Below, piece by piece: positions 33,185-41,831 of a stretch of DNA of 64,000 bases. Position 1 is the first letter of the stretch. The number at the start of each line of letters is the position of its first letter. The stretch is from assembly GCF_018861065.1 (NCBI RefSeq), contig NZ_JAHKQO010000036.1, positions 335,865 through 399,864 on the forward strand, in the 5' to 3' direction. The position numbers and the translations under genes were made by a program. The notes under the pieces were generated by a model, which was not told the DNA's origin, did not search any database, and saw only the letters and a program-made list of their open reading frames with translations. The DNA is from Paraglaciecola arctica. GTDB lineage: Bacteria; Pseudomonadota; Gammaproteobacteria; Enterobacterales; Alteromonadaceae.

Positions 33185-34675
33185 ATGATGAAAAAACAAG
33201 TCAGCAACAGCACCAAAGCCTTCTTTGGTCTAGGATCACTGGCCGCCGGGATCAAAGAAAATGCCTTCGGGGTTTTTCTGATATTTTTTTACACTCAGGT
33301 AGTAGGGCTTTCCGGTTCATTGGCGGGAGCGGCAGTTTTGTGCGCGTTGATTTTTGATGCAATCAGCGACCCACTTGTTGGCCATTGGTCAGACAATTTC
33401 AGCTCAAAATGGGGTAGACGTCACCCATTCATGTACGCCTCAGTTATTCCTGTCGCCCTATGTTTTTACTGCCTATTTAGTCCACCAACTGACATGTCTC
33501 AGGGTTTAACCTTTTTGTGGATGGTGGTATTTGCAGTTGGGATCCGTTTGTCAATTACCTTTTACGTTATTCCTTCGTCTTCCATGATGCCCGAGATGAC
33601 TACTGACTATAACGAACGTACACAACTTACTTCGATAAGAGTGATTTTTTCGTGGGTTGGAGCGATTCTGATTTCTTATCTGGCTTATAGCTGGCTATTT
33701 ATTCCCTCTGCAGAGTTTGAAGATGGCAGGTTTGATATCAACGCCTACAAAATTTATGGCTTGGTAGGCGCTATTGCGATTTTACTAAGCATACTGATAA
33801 GTACTTTGGGCACTCACCGCTTGATCCCACAACTACAAAAAGGTTCTCAAAAGGGTTTCTCATTCAAACACTTTTTCCAAGATTTTGCTGTGATGTTGAA
33901 AAATAAAACCTTTGTCATTTTGTTCGTATCCGTGTTGGTAGCCTCTATTTCTTCTGGAGTGCTCGATGTATTTACCTTATATATCAACACCTATTTTTGG
34001 GGCTTTTCCAGTCAAGATTTATCAAAGCTACTCATTGGAAGCGCACTTGGGGCGATTATTGCCTTTGTAGGAATAAAATTTTTAGGACGCAAATTTGATA
34101 AAAAGCACATGTTCATGGCCTTTGTGGTAATGGCGATTGTTTTTGGTCCTATACCTGTTGCTTTTAGGCTGCTTGGATTGGTGCCAGAAAATGGTACGCC
34201 ATTTATTCTGTTTTTAATTATGGGCTCGTCTTTGTTCACGGTTTTGTCGGGTGTAGGCGCAATAGTACTAGCTGGCTCTATGCTGGCCGATACCATTGAC
34301 TTGCAGTATTTAGAAACAGGACAGCGTCAAGAAGGTTTGCACTATTCAGCGTTTGCCTTTTCGGCTAAAGCGACGACTGGCTTAGGTGGGTTTATAGGTG
34401 GCGTTACTTTAGACCTCATCAGTTTTCCAAAAGAAGTGTCTATTGAAGCAATCTCGCCACAAGCCCTAACATCACTAGGAATTGCCAATGTTTTGTTGGT
34501 TTCAATTTCTCTTGGAGCCACATTGTTTCTCATTTCTAAATATTCTTTGACCAAAGAGAAACACGCCCAAATAGTCAAAGAATTGCAACAATTAAAGCAG
34601 CAACCGCAGACCTCACAACTTGGCAAATCGCCTAAAGGCCTTGATCAAAACACCGATATTGTTGCGCCAACTTGA
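33185..34675 (+). CDS. GPH-type MFS symporter
   Basis: A 496-residue, 12-segment transporter of the glycoside-pentoside-hexuronide:cation symporter family. Markers are FDAISDPLVGHWSDNFSSKWGRRHPFMY (loop 2-3) and DTIDLQYLETGQRQEGLHYSAFAFSAK (loop 10-11), plus TDYNERTQLTSIR. The family imports sugars, glycosides and some lipidic or terpenoid compounds with Na+ or H+. It diverges from the amidohydrolase operon and precedes the paraoxonase-like gene by 92 bases. In this context it would move the substrate that the TonB receptor delivers to the periplasm. The C-terminal tail (~30 residues, Gln- and Lys-rich) is cytoplasmic. Confidence 0.85.
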   Translation: MMKKQVSNSTKAFFGLGSLAAGIKENAFGVFLIFFYTQVVGLSGSLAGAAVLCALIFDAISDPLVGHWSDNFSSKWGRRHPFMYASVIPVALCFYCLFSPPTDMSQGLTFLWMVVFAVGIRLSITFYVIPSSSMMPEMTTDYNERTQLTSIRVIFSWVGAILISYLAYSWLFIPSAEFEDGRFDINAYKIYGLVGAIAILLSILISTLGTHRLIPQLQKGSQKGFSFKHFFQDFAVMLKNKTFVILFVSVLVASISSGVLDVFTLYINTYFWGFSSQDLSKLLIGSALGAIIAFVGIKFLGRKFDKKHMFMAFVVMAIVFGPIPVAFRLLGLVPENGTPFILFLIMGSSLFTVLSGVGAIVLAGSMLADTIDLQYLETGQRQEGLHYSAFAFSAKATTGLGGFIGGVTLDLISFPKEVSIEAISPQALTSLGIANVLLVSISLGATLFLISKYSLTKEKHAQIVKELQQLKQQPQTSQLGKSPKGLDQNTDIVAPT

Positions 34676-34767
34676 AGCGGAAAACGAACAGCGATTTAGG
34701 AGCGGCGATTATTGCTGCTCTAGAGTGAAGTGAAAATAACAAACAACAATAAAAAGGAATAACAACA

Positions 34768-35844
34768 ATGCGCATATTGAAAATACTAGGGTTATTGGTT
34801 GTTCTTTTCATAGTCTACCAAGGATATCGTATATGTCGCGACGCTGGGGTATGGCTTGAAATTGAACCCGTCGCTTATGGCCAGTGTCACAAGGTTGTTG
34901 GTCCTAAAGGCTCTGAAGACATTACTATAGATAAAATCCATAAAGTGGCGTTTATTTCAGCTGGAAATGGACAAGAAGTATTTGATGATTACCGGGCCGG
35001 AGGAGACGGTTCCAATGCCTCAGACGGTGATATCTGGTTATTAGATATGACAACTGCTGACTCCACTGCGCAACAATTAAATGTGGACATTGAAGGTGGC
35101 TTTCACCCCCACGGTATCGATTTGTTGCATCTTAAAAACGGAGGGCGTGAACTATACGTTATCAACCATCCTAACTTAGATTCTCATGAAATCCTTATTT
35201 TTACCGTTTCAGATGACCATCAACTCAAGTTACGTAAACGTGTGCGCTACCCCGAGTTAATTTCGCCAAACGATATCAAGGCTATCAGTATTGACCAATT
35301 CCTAGTAACTAACGATCATGGCAGTCCGCGCTCTTCTGTAATGCATAATGCTGAAGACTATTTAGGGCTAAGTAGAGCATCGGTTTCTTATTTTGATGGT
35401 AACAAAGGTGAGTTGGTTATTACCGGGATCAGAAGCGCCAATGGTATCGCCATGTCCCAAGACCAACACACCTTATACGTTGCCGAAGCAACAGCAAGGC
35501 GCATTTCAAGATTTACAAGAGATAACACCGCTGCAAAGTGGGAATTTCAAGATAGGATTTTCGTAGACAGCGCAGTAGATAACTTAGAATGGGATGAACA
35601 AGGTAGATTACTTACAGGTGCGCATCCTAAACTCTTTGATTTTGTTGCTCACATTAAAGACCCTAGTAACTTGTCGCCTTCACATGTGTTACGTATTAAC
35701 GTAGACGCGACTCCAATGAGTTTTGAAACTATTTATATGAATGCTGGTAAGGAATTATCAGGCTCCAGTGTAGGGGCCATGTTAAATGATGAATTACTGA
35801 TAGGCGCAGTGCTAGGAACACATTTTCTGCGCTGTCGAACATAG
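34768..35844 (+). CDS. paraoxonase-like lactonase/arylesterase (six-bladed propeller)
   Basis: A 358-residue protein with one N-terminal hydrophobic anchor (residues ~5-20) and a propeller of the serum paraoxonase family. PON1 features are retained: a Cys before GSEDI (Glu/Asp calcium ligands), FHPHGIDLL (active-site His pair), ISPNDI and ANGIA (Asn ligands), VDNLEWD (Asp-Asn calcium ligands) and a Cys near the C-terminus (FLRCRT) that can pair with the first. PON enzymes hydrolyse lactones and aryl esters; bacterial members can open acyl-homoserine lactones. It lies between the symporter and the TetR gene on the same strand. A lactone step in the cluster's pathway is likely. Ribosome site AAGGA precedes the ATG. 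Confidence 0.8.
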   Translation: MRILKILGLLVVLFIVYQGYRICRDAGVWLEIEPVAYGQCHKVVGPKGSEDITIDKIHKVAFISAGNGQEVFDDYRAGGDGSNASDGDIWLLDMTTADSTAQQLNVDIEGGFHPHGIDLLHLKNGGRELYVINHPNLDSHEILIFTVSDDHQLKLRKRVRYPELISPNDIKAISIDQFLVTNDHGSPRSSVMHNAEDYLGLSRASVSYFDGNKGELVITGIRSANGIAMSQDQHTLYVAEATARRISRFTRDNTAAKWEFQDRIFVDSAVDNLEWDEQGRLLTGAHPKLFDFVAHIKDPSNLSPSHVLRINVDATPMSFETIYMNAGKELSGSSVGAMLNDELLIGAVLGTHFLRCRT

Positions 35845-36013
35845 CTTGCAACAGTAATATTTTGATTTAATTAGCAATATCTAGAAGATTTGGTTTTAAT
35901 GAAGCAGCAGATACATGGTTGGTATGTTACTTGTACCTAGAATGAAAAATTGCAATTGACCAAACCATGGGGTGTTTAATACAACTCAGTTAACCTAAAC
36001 CGGAATAAAAACA

Positions 36014-36646
36014 ATGTCGAGACGAGCGCTCACCACAGAAGAAAAACAACAAGTTCGAGAGACGATTAAGCAAGCGGCATCAAAGTTAGCTGAAGACATG
36101 AGCTTAACCTTTGAAGACACCCAAAGTAAGAAGGACTTTTCTGTACGTAAAATAGCAAAAGAAGCCGGTATCTCTATAGGTACTTTTTACAAATACTTTG
36201 ACAGTGTATCTGAATTGGCCAAGTCAATGTGGTCTGAACCGGTTGAAGAATTAAACGCCAAAATGAAAAGGGATTTTGACAACTGCGACGATCCAGCCCT
36301 TAAAGTTCGATTATTACTTGAACACTATGTGCGATTTTCCAACGATTACAGACGTGTATTTAGAGGCGCGTTTTTGTTTGTAAGACCCGAAAAGTTTGCT
36401 ACGCCAACGCGGAGTAAAGTGCAAGATGAACCTTTTTTTATACTCCTATGCCAAGCCTTAGAAGACGGACAACAAAGTGGTGATTTTCGTGATTTCGATA
36501 TCTCCGACATGGCAAAAACCCTCTGGGCTGGCATCCATGGAGCGCTCGCATTGCCTGTAAACATGGATACCTTAATATTTGATACGCCTGAAGGATTAGC
36601 TTCTCATATGCTTGATTCGCTTATTTTTTTAGTTAAAAAGCACTAA
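36014..36646 (+). CDS. TetR-family transcriptional regulator
   Basis: A 210-residue TetR repressor. The N-terminal helix-turn-helix reads DFSVRKIAKEAGISIGTFYKYFDSVSELAKSMW; the C-terminal ligand domain is helical and variable (FVRPEKFATP, MAKTLWAGIHGALALPV). It lies among the catabolic genes on the plus strand and is the only intact regulator in the 26.9-37.7 kb cluster, so it most probably controls both divergent operons in response to the substrate or an intermediate. The ribosome site is weak (AACCGGAATAAAAACA before the ATG). A likely operator is the inverted repeat at 32971. Confidence 0.85.
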   Translation: MSRRALTTEEKQQVRETIKQAASKLAEDMSLTFEDTQSKKDFSVRKIAKEAGISIGTFYKYFDSVSELAKSMWSEPVEELNAKMKRDFDNCDDPALKVRLLLEHYVRFSNDYRRVFRGAFLFVRPEKFATPTRSKVQDEPFFILLCQALEDGQQSGDFRDFDISDMAKTLWAGIHGALALPVNMDTLIFDTPEGLASHMLDSLIFLVKKH

Positions 36647-36688
36647 TCAGCTTTTTGTTAATTTTTATTTTTTAGTTGAGTAGTAAAT

Positions 36689-37726
36689 ATGTCAATTGTC
36701 TTACAAAGTGGTACGCCCAAAATAGTCGTGTTGGGCGCGGGCAGCATTGGTTGTTATTTAGGTGGCAGATTCATTAATGGTGGAGCAAATGTCACATTTA
36801 TTGGTCGAGAAAAAATACAGTCAGAAGTTAAGCTGCATGGATTAAGACTTACTGACCTAGATGGTCTCGACTCGCATATAGAGGCGAGTGATGTCGCTTA
36901 TGTGACAGACCAAGAATGTTTACGGGACGCAGATTATGTATTGGTAGCGGTTAAAAGTGGCGATACAACGGCTACAGCTAAGCAGATTAAAGCACTTATC
37001 AAAGACACGGCTGTTGTAATCAGTTTTCAAAATGGCATACGGAATTTTGATGAGCTGTCAGACATTCTCAATCAAAATAGAGTGATCCGAGGCATGGTGC
37101 CCTTTAACGTTATTAATAAGGGTTCAGGACATTTTCATCGCGGCACTGAAGGCAATTTGGCAATTGAAGCGAAACAAGGTGAATTTTCAGACTTACTTGC
37201 CGTTGCCGAAAAATCTAACATGGCGATCACTACTTATGAAGATTTGCTGCCTATCCAGTGGGGAAAATTGCTAATGAACCTTAACAATGCCATTAATGCC
37301 CTTTCGGGCTTGCCGTTAGTCGAGCAATTAGGCAATCGAAACTACAGAAAGGTTTTAGCAAAAAGCATCAAAGAAACACTTAAGGTATTGTCTTTAAATA
37401 ATATAGTCGTGCAACCGGCGAATAATATTCCTCCTAAATTATTACCGGTGATCCTTAACTTACCGAATTGGCTTTATAAAAAGGTGGCGGCAGCGAGTTT
37501 GAAAATTGACCCTTTGGCGCGCTCTTCAATGTATGAGGATTTTGTTCGTAATAGAAAAACTGAAATTGACTTTCTTAACGGTGAAATACTCCACCTAGCC
37601 AATAAAAAATCCATCAAAGTACCGGTCAATAGCGCCATTGTTGAACTGGTCAAAAAAGCAGAAAAACAGCACCAGGGCTCGCCTGAAATTTCTGCTGTAA
37701 GTCTTTTAGATTCTATTAGCAAATAA
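36689..37726 (+). CDS. ketopantoate reductase-like (PanE/ApbA family) dehydrogenase
   Basis: A 345-residue NADP-dependent 2-ketoacid reductase of the PanE/ApbA family. The Rossmann motif is VLGAGSIGCYLGGRF, next VLVAVKSGDTTATAKQI, then ISFQNGIRN, and the catalytic-type Lys region QWGKLLMNLNNAINALSG. It is about 40 residues longer than housekeeping PanE (~300), so a pathway-specific role is likely rather than pantothenate synthesis. It follows the TetR gene after 42 bases and is the last gene of the plus-strand part of the cluster. It may reduce or oxidise a hydroxy/keto acid from the lactone-opening step. Confidence 0.8.
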   Translation: MSIVLQSGTPKIVVLGAGSIGCYLGGRFINGGANVTFIGREKIQSEVKLHGLRLTDLDGLDSHIEASDVAYVTDQECLRDADYVLVAVKSGDTTATAKQIKALIKDTAVVISFQNGIRNFDELSDILNQNRVIRGMVPFNVINKGSGHFHRGTEGNLAIEAKQGEFSDLLAVAEKSNMAITTYEDLLPIQWGKLLMNLNNAINALSGLPLVEQLGNRNYRKVLAKSIKETLKVLSLNNIVVQPANNIPPKLLPVILNLPNWLYKKVAAASLKIDPLARSSMYEDFVRNRKTEIDFLNGEILHLANKKSIKVPVNSAIVELVKKAEKQHQGSPEISAVSLLDSISK

Positions 37727-37739
37727 GTAACTACAGACC

Positions 37740-38118
37740 GATGACAGCCTTGTTCAGCAAGTAAAAGTAAAGTTTTTAATTACCGAAGAGCAGCAGATAT
37801 TAGAAAGTACCACTGTCGATGATAGCGAGCTCGGACATTTTCCTACCTTTGTAATAAGTGAATTGTTTCACCGAACATTATTTGAATATGCGGGTTTATT
37901 AGGTGCTTGGCATATGCTCTTAAGCTGAAATGGAACGAGTGTGGCATTTGGAAAAGAGAATTGGCATTCGAATAAGTTGTGATGCAATTTCTGAACATCA
38001 TAGCGTTGTCGACGCCATAGTAAACCGAGAGCCAATAGCAGTTGAAGAAGCCATGGCTTATCATATTGCGGAAGTGGTTGTTGAAATAGAGATTGTTAAA
38101 GAGCATCTATGCAACTAA
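37740..38118 (+). pseudogene. decayed GntR/FCD-family regulator remnant
   Basis: Two fragments in different frames together resemble the FCD ligand domain of GntR regulators. Fragment A (37740-37928) reads TDDSLVQQVK and later SELFHRTLFEYAG, similar to FHRALAEATG of the family, then stops. Fragment B (37930-38118, shifted by one base) reads MERVWHLEKRIGIRI, SEHHSVVDAIVNREPIAVEEAM, matching the EHRAIVDAI-RDPEAAEAAM end of the domain. The DNA-binding N-terminus is missing. FCD GntR regulators such as UxuR and ExuR control sugar-acid genes, and this remnant lies next to a mannonate dehydratase cluster. It is best read as a dead regulator. Confidence 0.55.
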
Positions 38119-38176
38119 CTACCCCAGTAACAATGTTCATTTGTCGCTGGGATTAGGCTGTAATCGATATTAATTA

Positions 38177-39040
38177 TTACCTTAGAATTGTCTTGATCGA
38201 ATTTTCAATTTCCGCGTATTCTGATGATTCAACAAAACCAATTGAAAATGTTTGCTGTGTATCTAGATATTTTGTGGTGGCAGTTCTCGTTTCATTTATG
38301 TTCCCTCGGCCAAAACCAAAAACCGTCATATCTGGCCTTCTAAGGTAATCATCAGGATGAGAATCATCTTCATGATGCAGCATATACAGCATACGTGGGC
38401 TTTTTACATCGCCGAAAGCTATCCACTCAGGAGACGGAAAGTCTCCAATAAACGGCTCATCAATAAGGTGGGTTTGAGAGTCTGCCGACGAATACCAAAA
38501 ATCATCGTCATTCATTTCACCACCAGGTACGCCTTCATATAACACCCAATACTTAAATCCGGCACTAATTTGCGTCATAGTGAAATCACAACGTTCAGGA
38601 TAAAAATCCCACTGGCCTTGCCATGCACCATTACCTGAAGTAAATACAATACGAATGTGATCGTCCGATTCTTTCGCAACCACAGAAGTCGATAAGGCAG
38701 TACCCGCATTTAGCGCATGAAAATAACTGCCATCTTGTTTATGAATAGCATTGGGAAAACCTCGATATTCTCCCTTATGAGCCGATCCTTTTTCATTGTG
38801 AAAGCCCAACCAATCCACACCATCTTTATCTATCATGCTAGACAATCCACCACCTAACTTTTCAAGGTAGTAAGTAGCCTGACTTGTGGAAATGATGTAT
38901 GTAGACACTCCACCAGCAGAATCATCGACCCCATGAGTGAGCTGTACTTCTTGTTTTTGCTGTTGAGATCCGACGCCACATCCTTGAATAAAAAAGATAA
39001 ACCCCATCAACCAAACCATTGTTTTCAATCTTGATACCAT
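38177..39040 (-). CDS. lipoprotein of unknown function by the sugar-acid cluster
   Basis: A 287-residue predicted lipoprotein (signal peptide with FFIQGCG, Cys21). The mature part is beta-rich and resembles a carbohydrate-binding or mutarotase-like fold: ISTSQATYYLEKLGGGLSSMIDKDGVDWLGF, WDFYPERCDFTMTQI, YWVLYEGVPGG and PEWIAFGDVKSPRMLYMLHHEDDSHPDDY. Aromatic residues are frequent, as in sugar-binding proteins. I recognise the type from marine polysaccharide-use gene groups but know no activity for it. It diverges from the mannonate dehydratase operon across a 381-base region with a LacI-type operator, so it is likely co-regulated with that operon. Confidence 0.6.
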   Translation of the reverse strand: MVSRLKTMVWLMGFIFFIQGCGVGSQQQKQEVQLTHGVDDSAGGVSTYIISTSQATYYLEKLGGGLSSMIDKDGVDWLGFHNEKGSAHKGEYRGFPNAIHKQDGSYFHALNAGTALSTSVVAKESDDHIRIVFTSGNGAWQGQWDFYPERCDFTMTQISAGFKYWVLYEGVPGGEMNDDDFWYSSADSQTHLIDEPFIGDFPSPEWIAFGDVKSPRMLYMLHHEDDSHPDDYLRRPDMTVFGFGRGNINETRTATTKYLDTQQTFSIGFVESSEYAEIENSIKTILR

Positions 39041-39421
39041 GCCTGTCTATTCTCCAATTAAAACGATTTCTACGTGAATAATGCTTGTAGCGACTTTCGT
39101 ATCCTGCCAAAAACCATCTATGACTTATCTCTTTTGTCGAACAAAATACAAACAGTCCTAAAACAAATTAGATTTCATTCTTACTTTGAAAAATCACTCG
39201 ATAGGGTCGTTGCCAATAACACTAATACTAAGTAATAAAACGTTTTACTAAACCGGTTTAGCCAATTATGCTAACATTAAATTTTACTATGTCAATCTGT
39301 TTACCATTTTGTAAAAACAGCAAAGAAAGTTTGAAGTCTGAAAGTAAATATCAATTTTACTGTTGCTATATCGTGCAGCATTTATGTCACGTTATATAAA
39401 TAAATGAGCGAGGGGATTTAG
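39041..39421. other. divergent promoter region, lipoprotein and manD
   Basis: About 380 bases without a supportable gene. It contains the 14-bp LacI-type palindrome at 39248-39261 and, just before the manD start, a purine-rich GAGGGG. The AT-rich stretches on both sides of the palindrome should hold the two promoters, but I cannot name exact -35/-10 elements. Confidence 0.5.
39248..39261. promoter_or_regulatory. perfect LacI-family operator-type palindrome
   Basis: CTAAACCGGTTTAG is a perfect 14-bp palindrome with the central CG step and the AACCGGTT core typical of LacI/GalR-family operators. It is centred about 167 bases before the manD start and 215 bases before the lipoprotein start. No LacI-family gene lies in the window, so the regulator must be encoded elsewhere. 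Confidence 0.65.
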
Positions 39422-40639
39422 GTGGTTATTGATAAAATTGAGGTATTCGTAAGTTGCCCAGGAAGGAACTTTGTCACCGTAAAAGTGACGACATCCGATG
39501 GCACTTATGGATTGGGAGATGCAACTGTAAACGGTCGTGAAATGGCAGTTGTGAGCTATTTGGAAGAACATGTAGTGCCATGTCTGATAGGACGTGATGC
39601 TCATGCCATAGAAGATATTTGGCAATATTTATACAAAGGTGTTTACTGGCGTAAAGGGCCTATAAATATGGCAGCGGTTGCCTCTATTGATATGGCACTG
39701 TGGGATATTAAAGGCAAAGTCGCTGGGCTGCCGGTATATCAGCTTTTAGGTGGAAAAAGTCGCAACGCAGTGACTTTGTATGCACACGCCAACGGTAAGT
39801 CCATTGAGCAAACATTAGACAATGCCGCTCAACACGTAAACAACGGCTTCAAAGCAATACGACTACAATCAGCGGTTCCTGGTTTAAAGGTTACTTACGG
39901 TGTGCTAGGCGACAAGAAAGATTACTACGAACAGCAAGGAAATAGACCATTACCACCAGAGGAAGACTGGTCCACACCTAAGTATTTCGCCATGATTGAG
40001 GAATTATTTATCGCAGCGCGAAAACGATTGGGCAACGATATTCATCTATTACATGATGTGCATAGCAGACTGACTCCAATTGAGTCAGCTAAACTCGGAA
40101 AACTACTTGAACCCTATAATCTTATGTTCTTGGAAGACGCCTCAATGGCCGAAAATCAAGAAAATTATAAGCTAATTAGACATCACACCACCACCCCACT
40201 TGCTATAGGTGAAACCTATAACACCATCTGGGATTGCAAAGATTTAATACAAAATCAGCTAATTGACTTTATCCGCGTGGCCGCTACACATGCCGGCGGT
40301 ATCACGGCATTAAGACGTATTACAGATTTCGCTAGTATCTATAACGTTAAGTTAGCGCCCCACGGTGCACCGGATTTATCACCCGTCTGCATGGCAGCCC
40401 ATATGCACTTAAACATTTGGGCACCCAACTTTGGTATCCAAGAATTTGTTGGGTTTGGTAACGATGAATTAAAGCAATTATTTAAGCACGACTACAAGGT
40501 TGTTGATGGCATGGCCCATGTTAGCGAGGCACCAGGTCTAGGCATTGAATTCGACGAAGAGGCAGCAAAAGCGTTTCCGTATAAGCGTTCATATTTGCCA
40601 GTCTGCCGCCTCGAAGACGGCACTGTTTGGAATTGGTAA
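39422..40639 (+). CDS. manD: mannonate dehydratase ManD/RspA-type (enolase superfamily)
   Basis: A 405-residue enolase-superfamily enzyme. It matches the ManD type closely: [11 protein letters not shown] at the start, [79 protein letters not shown] and the closing [20 protein letters not shown]. Metal-binding acidic residues and the catalytic His-bearing HGAPDLSP region are present. High-activity ManD makes 2-keto-3-deoxygluconate from D-mannonate; low-activity members act on D-gluconate, and RspA is related, so exact substrate is uncertain. The start is GTG at 39422 after GAGGGG. It heads a three-gene operon. Confidence 0.85.
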   Translation: MVIDKIEVFVSCPGRNFVTVKVTTSDGTYGLGDATVNGREMAVVSYLEEHVVPCLIGRDAHAIEDIWQYLYKGVYWRKGPINMAAVASIDMALWDIKGKVAGLPVYQLLGGKSRNAVTLYAHANGKSIEQTLDNAAQHVNNGFKAIRLQSAVPGLKVTYGVLGDKKDYYEQQGNRPLPPEEDWSTPKYFAMIEELFIAARKRLGNDIHLLHDVHSRLTPIESAKLGKLLEPYNLMFLEDASMAENQENYKLIRHHTTTPLAIGETYNTIWDCKDLIQNQLIDFIRVAATHAGGITALRRITDFASIYNVKLAPHGAPDLSPVCMAAHMHLNIWAPNFGIQEFVGFGNDELKQLFKHDYKVVDGMAHVSEAPGLGIEFDEEAAKAFPYKRSYLPVCRLEDGTVWNW

Positions 40640-40680
40640 CAAATAAATTATTAGATAATCGTTTGATTACAGGTGAAACA

Positions 40681-41829
40681 ATGAGTAACAAGTTAAAAGT
40701 ATTAATTTCAGGAAGTGGATTTGCAGGGCAAGGTCATGCAGACGCGTTTCGGGCAGCCGGTGCCGAGGTAGTAGGGATAGTAGGAAGAACACCCAAAGTA
40801 GTCAACGACGTTGCCCAAAAAATGCATATCCCCTACACAGGCACAGATTGGCTACAAGCATTAAAAGACTGTAAGCCAGACATAGTATCTATTGCAACAC
40901 CTGGAGGCGCGCACTTTGATCCAATAAAACAAGCTATCGAGTTTGGCTGTCACGTATTCAGCGATAAACCATTAACAGATACTGGAGAGTCAGCTTTAGA
41001 ATTATACGAACTGGCTAAACAGAAAAATGTTAAAACCGCGTTTGCGTCTAGTTTCCGCTATATGCCCCGTGTTCAACAAGCGAAACAGCTAGTTGCAGCC
41101 GGCGCAATTGGCGAACCGGTTGAAGTGGAATGTATCTCTCATTTCAATTTAGAACGAGATATTCCCTTTGGTTGGTCACATCGTAAAGAAGACGGAGGGG
41201 GGCGTCTCAACAACAACTTCACACACATGATGTCGATTGTAACCAGCGTAATAGGCGAAAAAATCCTATCGATAATCGGTGATGTGCGCGATGACCTAGG
41301 CAAGGCACCTATTGTTGAAGGTGTGCACAACTTCAAAACAAGAAGAGACTTTATCCCCAAAGATCTAAATGATCCTTCTCTAAAATGGGGAGAAAGTAAT
41401 GTTGAATGGTCTTATACCGTTCTAGCGCAATTAGAAAGCCCCATAGCCACTAAACCTGTTTCTGTGCTTTTTAAACACGGCGGATTGACACCCAAATTTC
41501 AAGAAAACCACCTAGTATTTTACGGCACAAAAGGCGCCATTTTTATTGAAGGTCACTATGCCATGGGGCCGCTTTATGTTCACGATAAAGACAACCAATG
41601 GACAGCATTGCCTCTACCCAAAGATATCTCAGACAATCAACCTGATATTGAAGGTGATACTGAACGAAATTGGCATTATCTGGCGAGAGAATTTGTGAAA
41701 GATATTAGCGGTGAAACAGTTGAACCCTACCAGTCTTTTAAAGAAGGAAGTGTGTATCAACAACTCATAGACATCATTAGAAAAAATGACAACTGGACAG
41801 ATGTACGCCATTTGCAATCAGGGAGCTGA
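40681..41829 (+). CDS. Gfo/Idh/MocA-family sugar oxidoreductase
   Basis: A 382-residue NAD(P)-dependent oxidoreductase. N-terminal Rossmann domain: LISGSGFAGQGHADAFRAAGAEVVGIV; EKP-type motif appears as SDKPLTDTGE, where the catalytic-type Lys is kept and the usual Glu is Asp. The C-terminal domain has FRYMPRVQQAKQLV and GGGRLNNNFTHMM. The family oxidises sugars, sugar acids and inositols. It lies 41 bases after manD and ends two bases before the symporter gene. It may convert a hexonate or uronate to the ManD substrate. ATG at 40681 is chosen for the AGGTGA seven bases upstream; a GTG/ATG further up would overlap manD. Confidence 0.85.
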   Translation: MSNKLKVLISGSGFAGQGHADAFRAAGAEVVGIVGRTPKVVNDVAQKMHIPYTGTDWLQALKDCKPDIVSIATPGGAHFDPIKQAIEFGCHVFSDKPLTDTGESALELYELAKQKNVKTAFASSFRYMPRVQQAKQLVAAGAIGEPVEVECISHFNLERDIPFGWSHRKEDGGGRLNNNFTHMMSIVTSVIGEKILSIIGDVRDDLGKAPIVEGVHNFKTRRDFIPKDLNDPSLKWGESNVEWSYTVLAQLESPIATKPVSVLFKHGGLTPKFQENHLVFYGTKGAIFIEGHYAMGPLYVHDKDNQWTALPLPKDISDNQPDIEGDTERNWHYLAREFVKDISGETVEPYQSFKEGSVYQQLIDIIRKNDNWTDVRHLQSGS

Positions 41830-41831
41830 GC

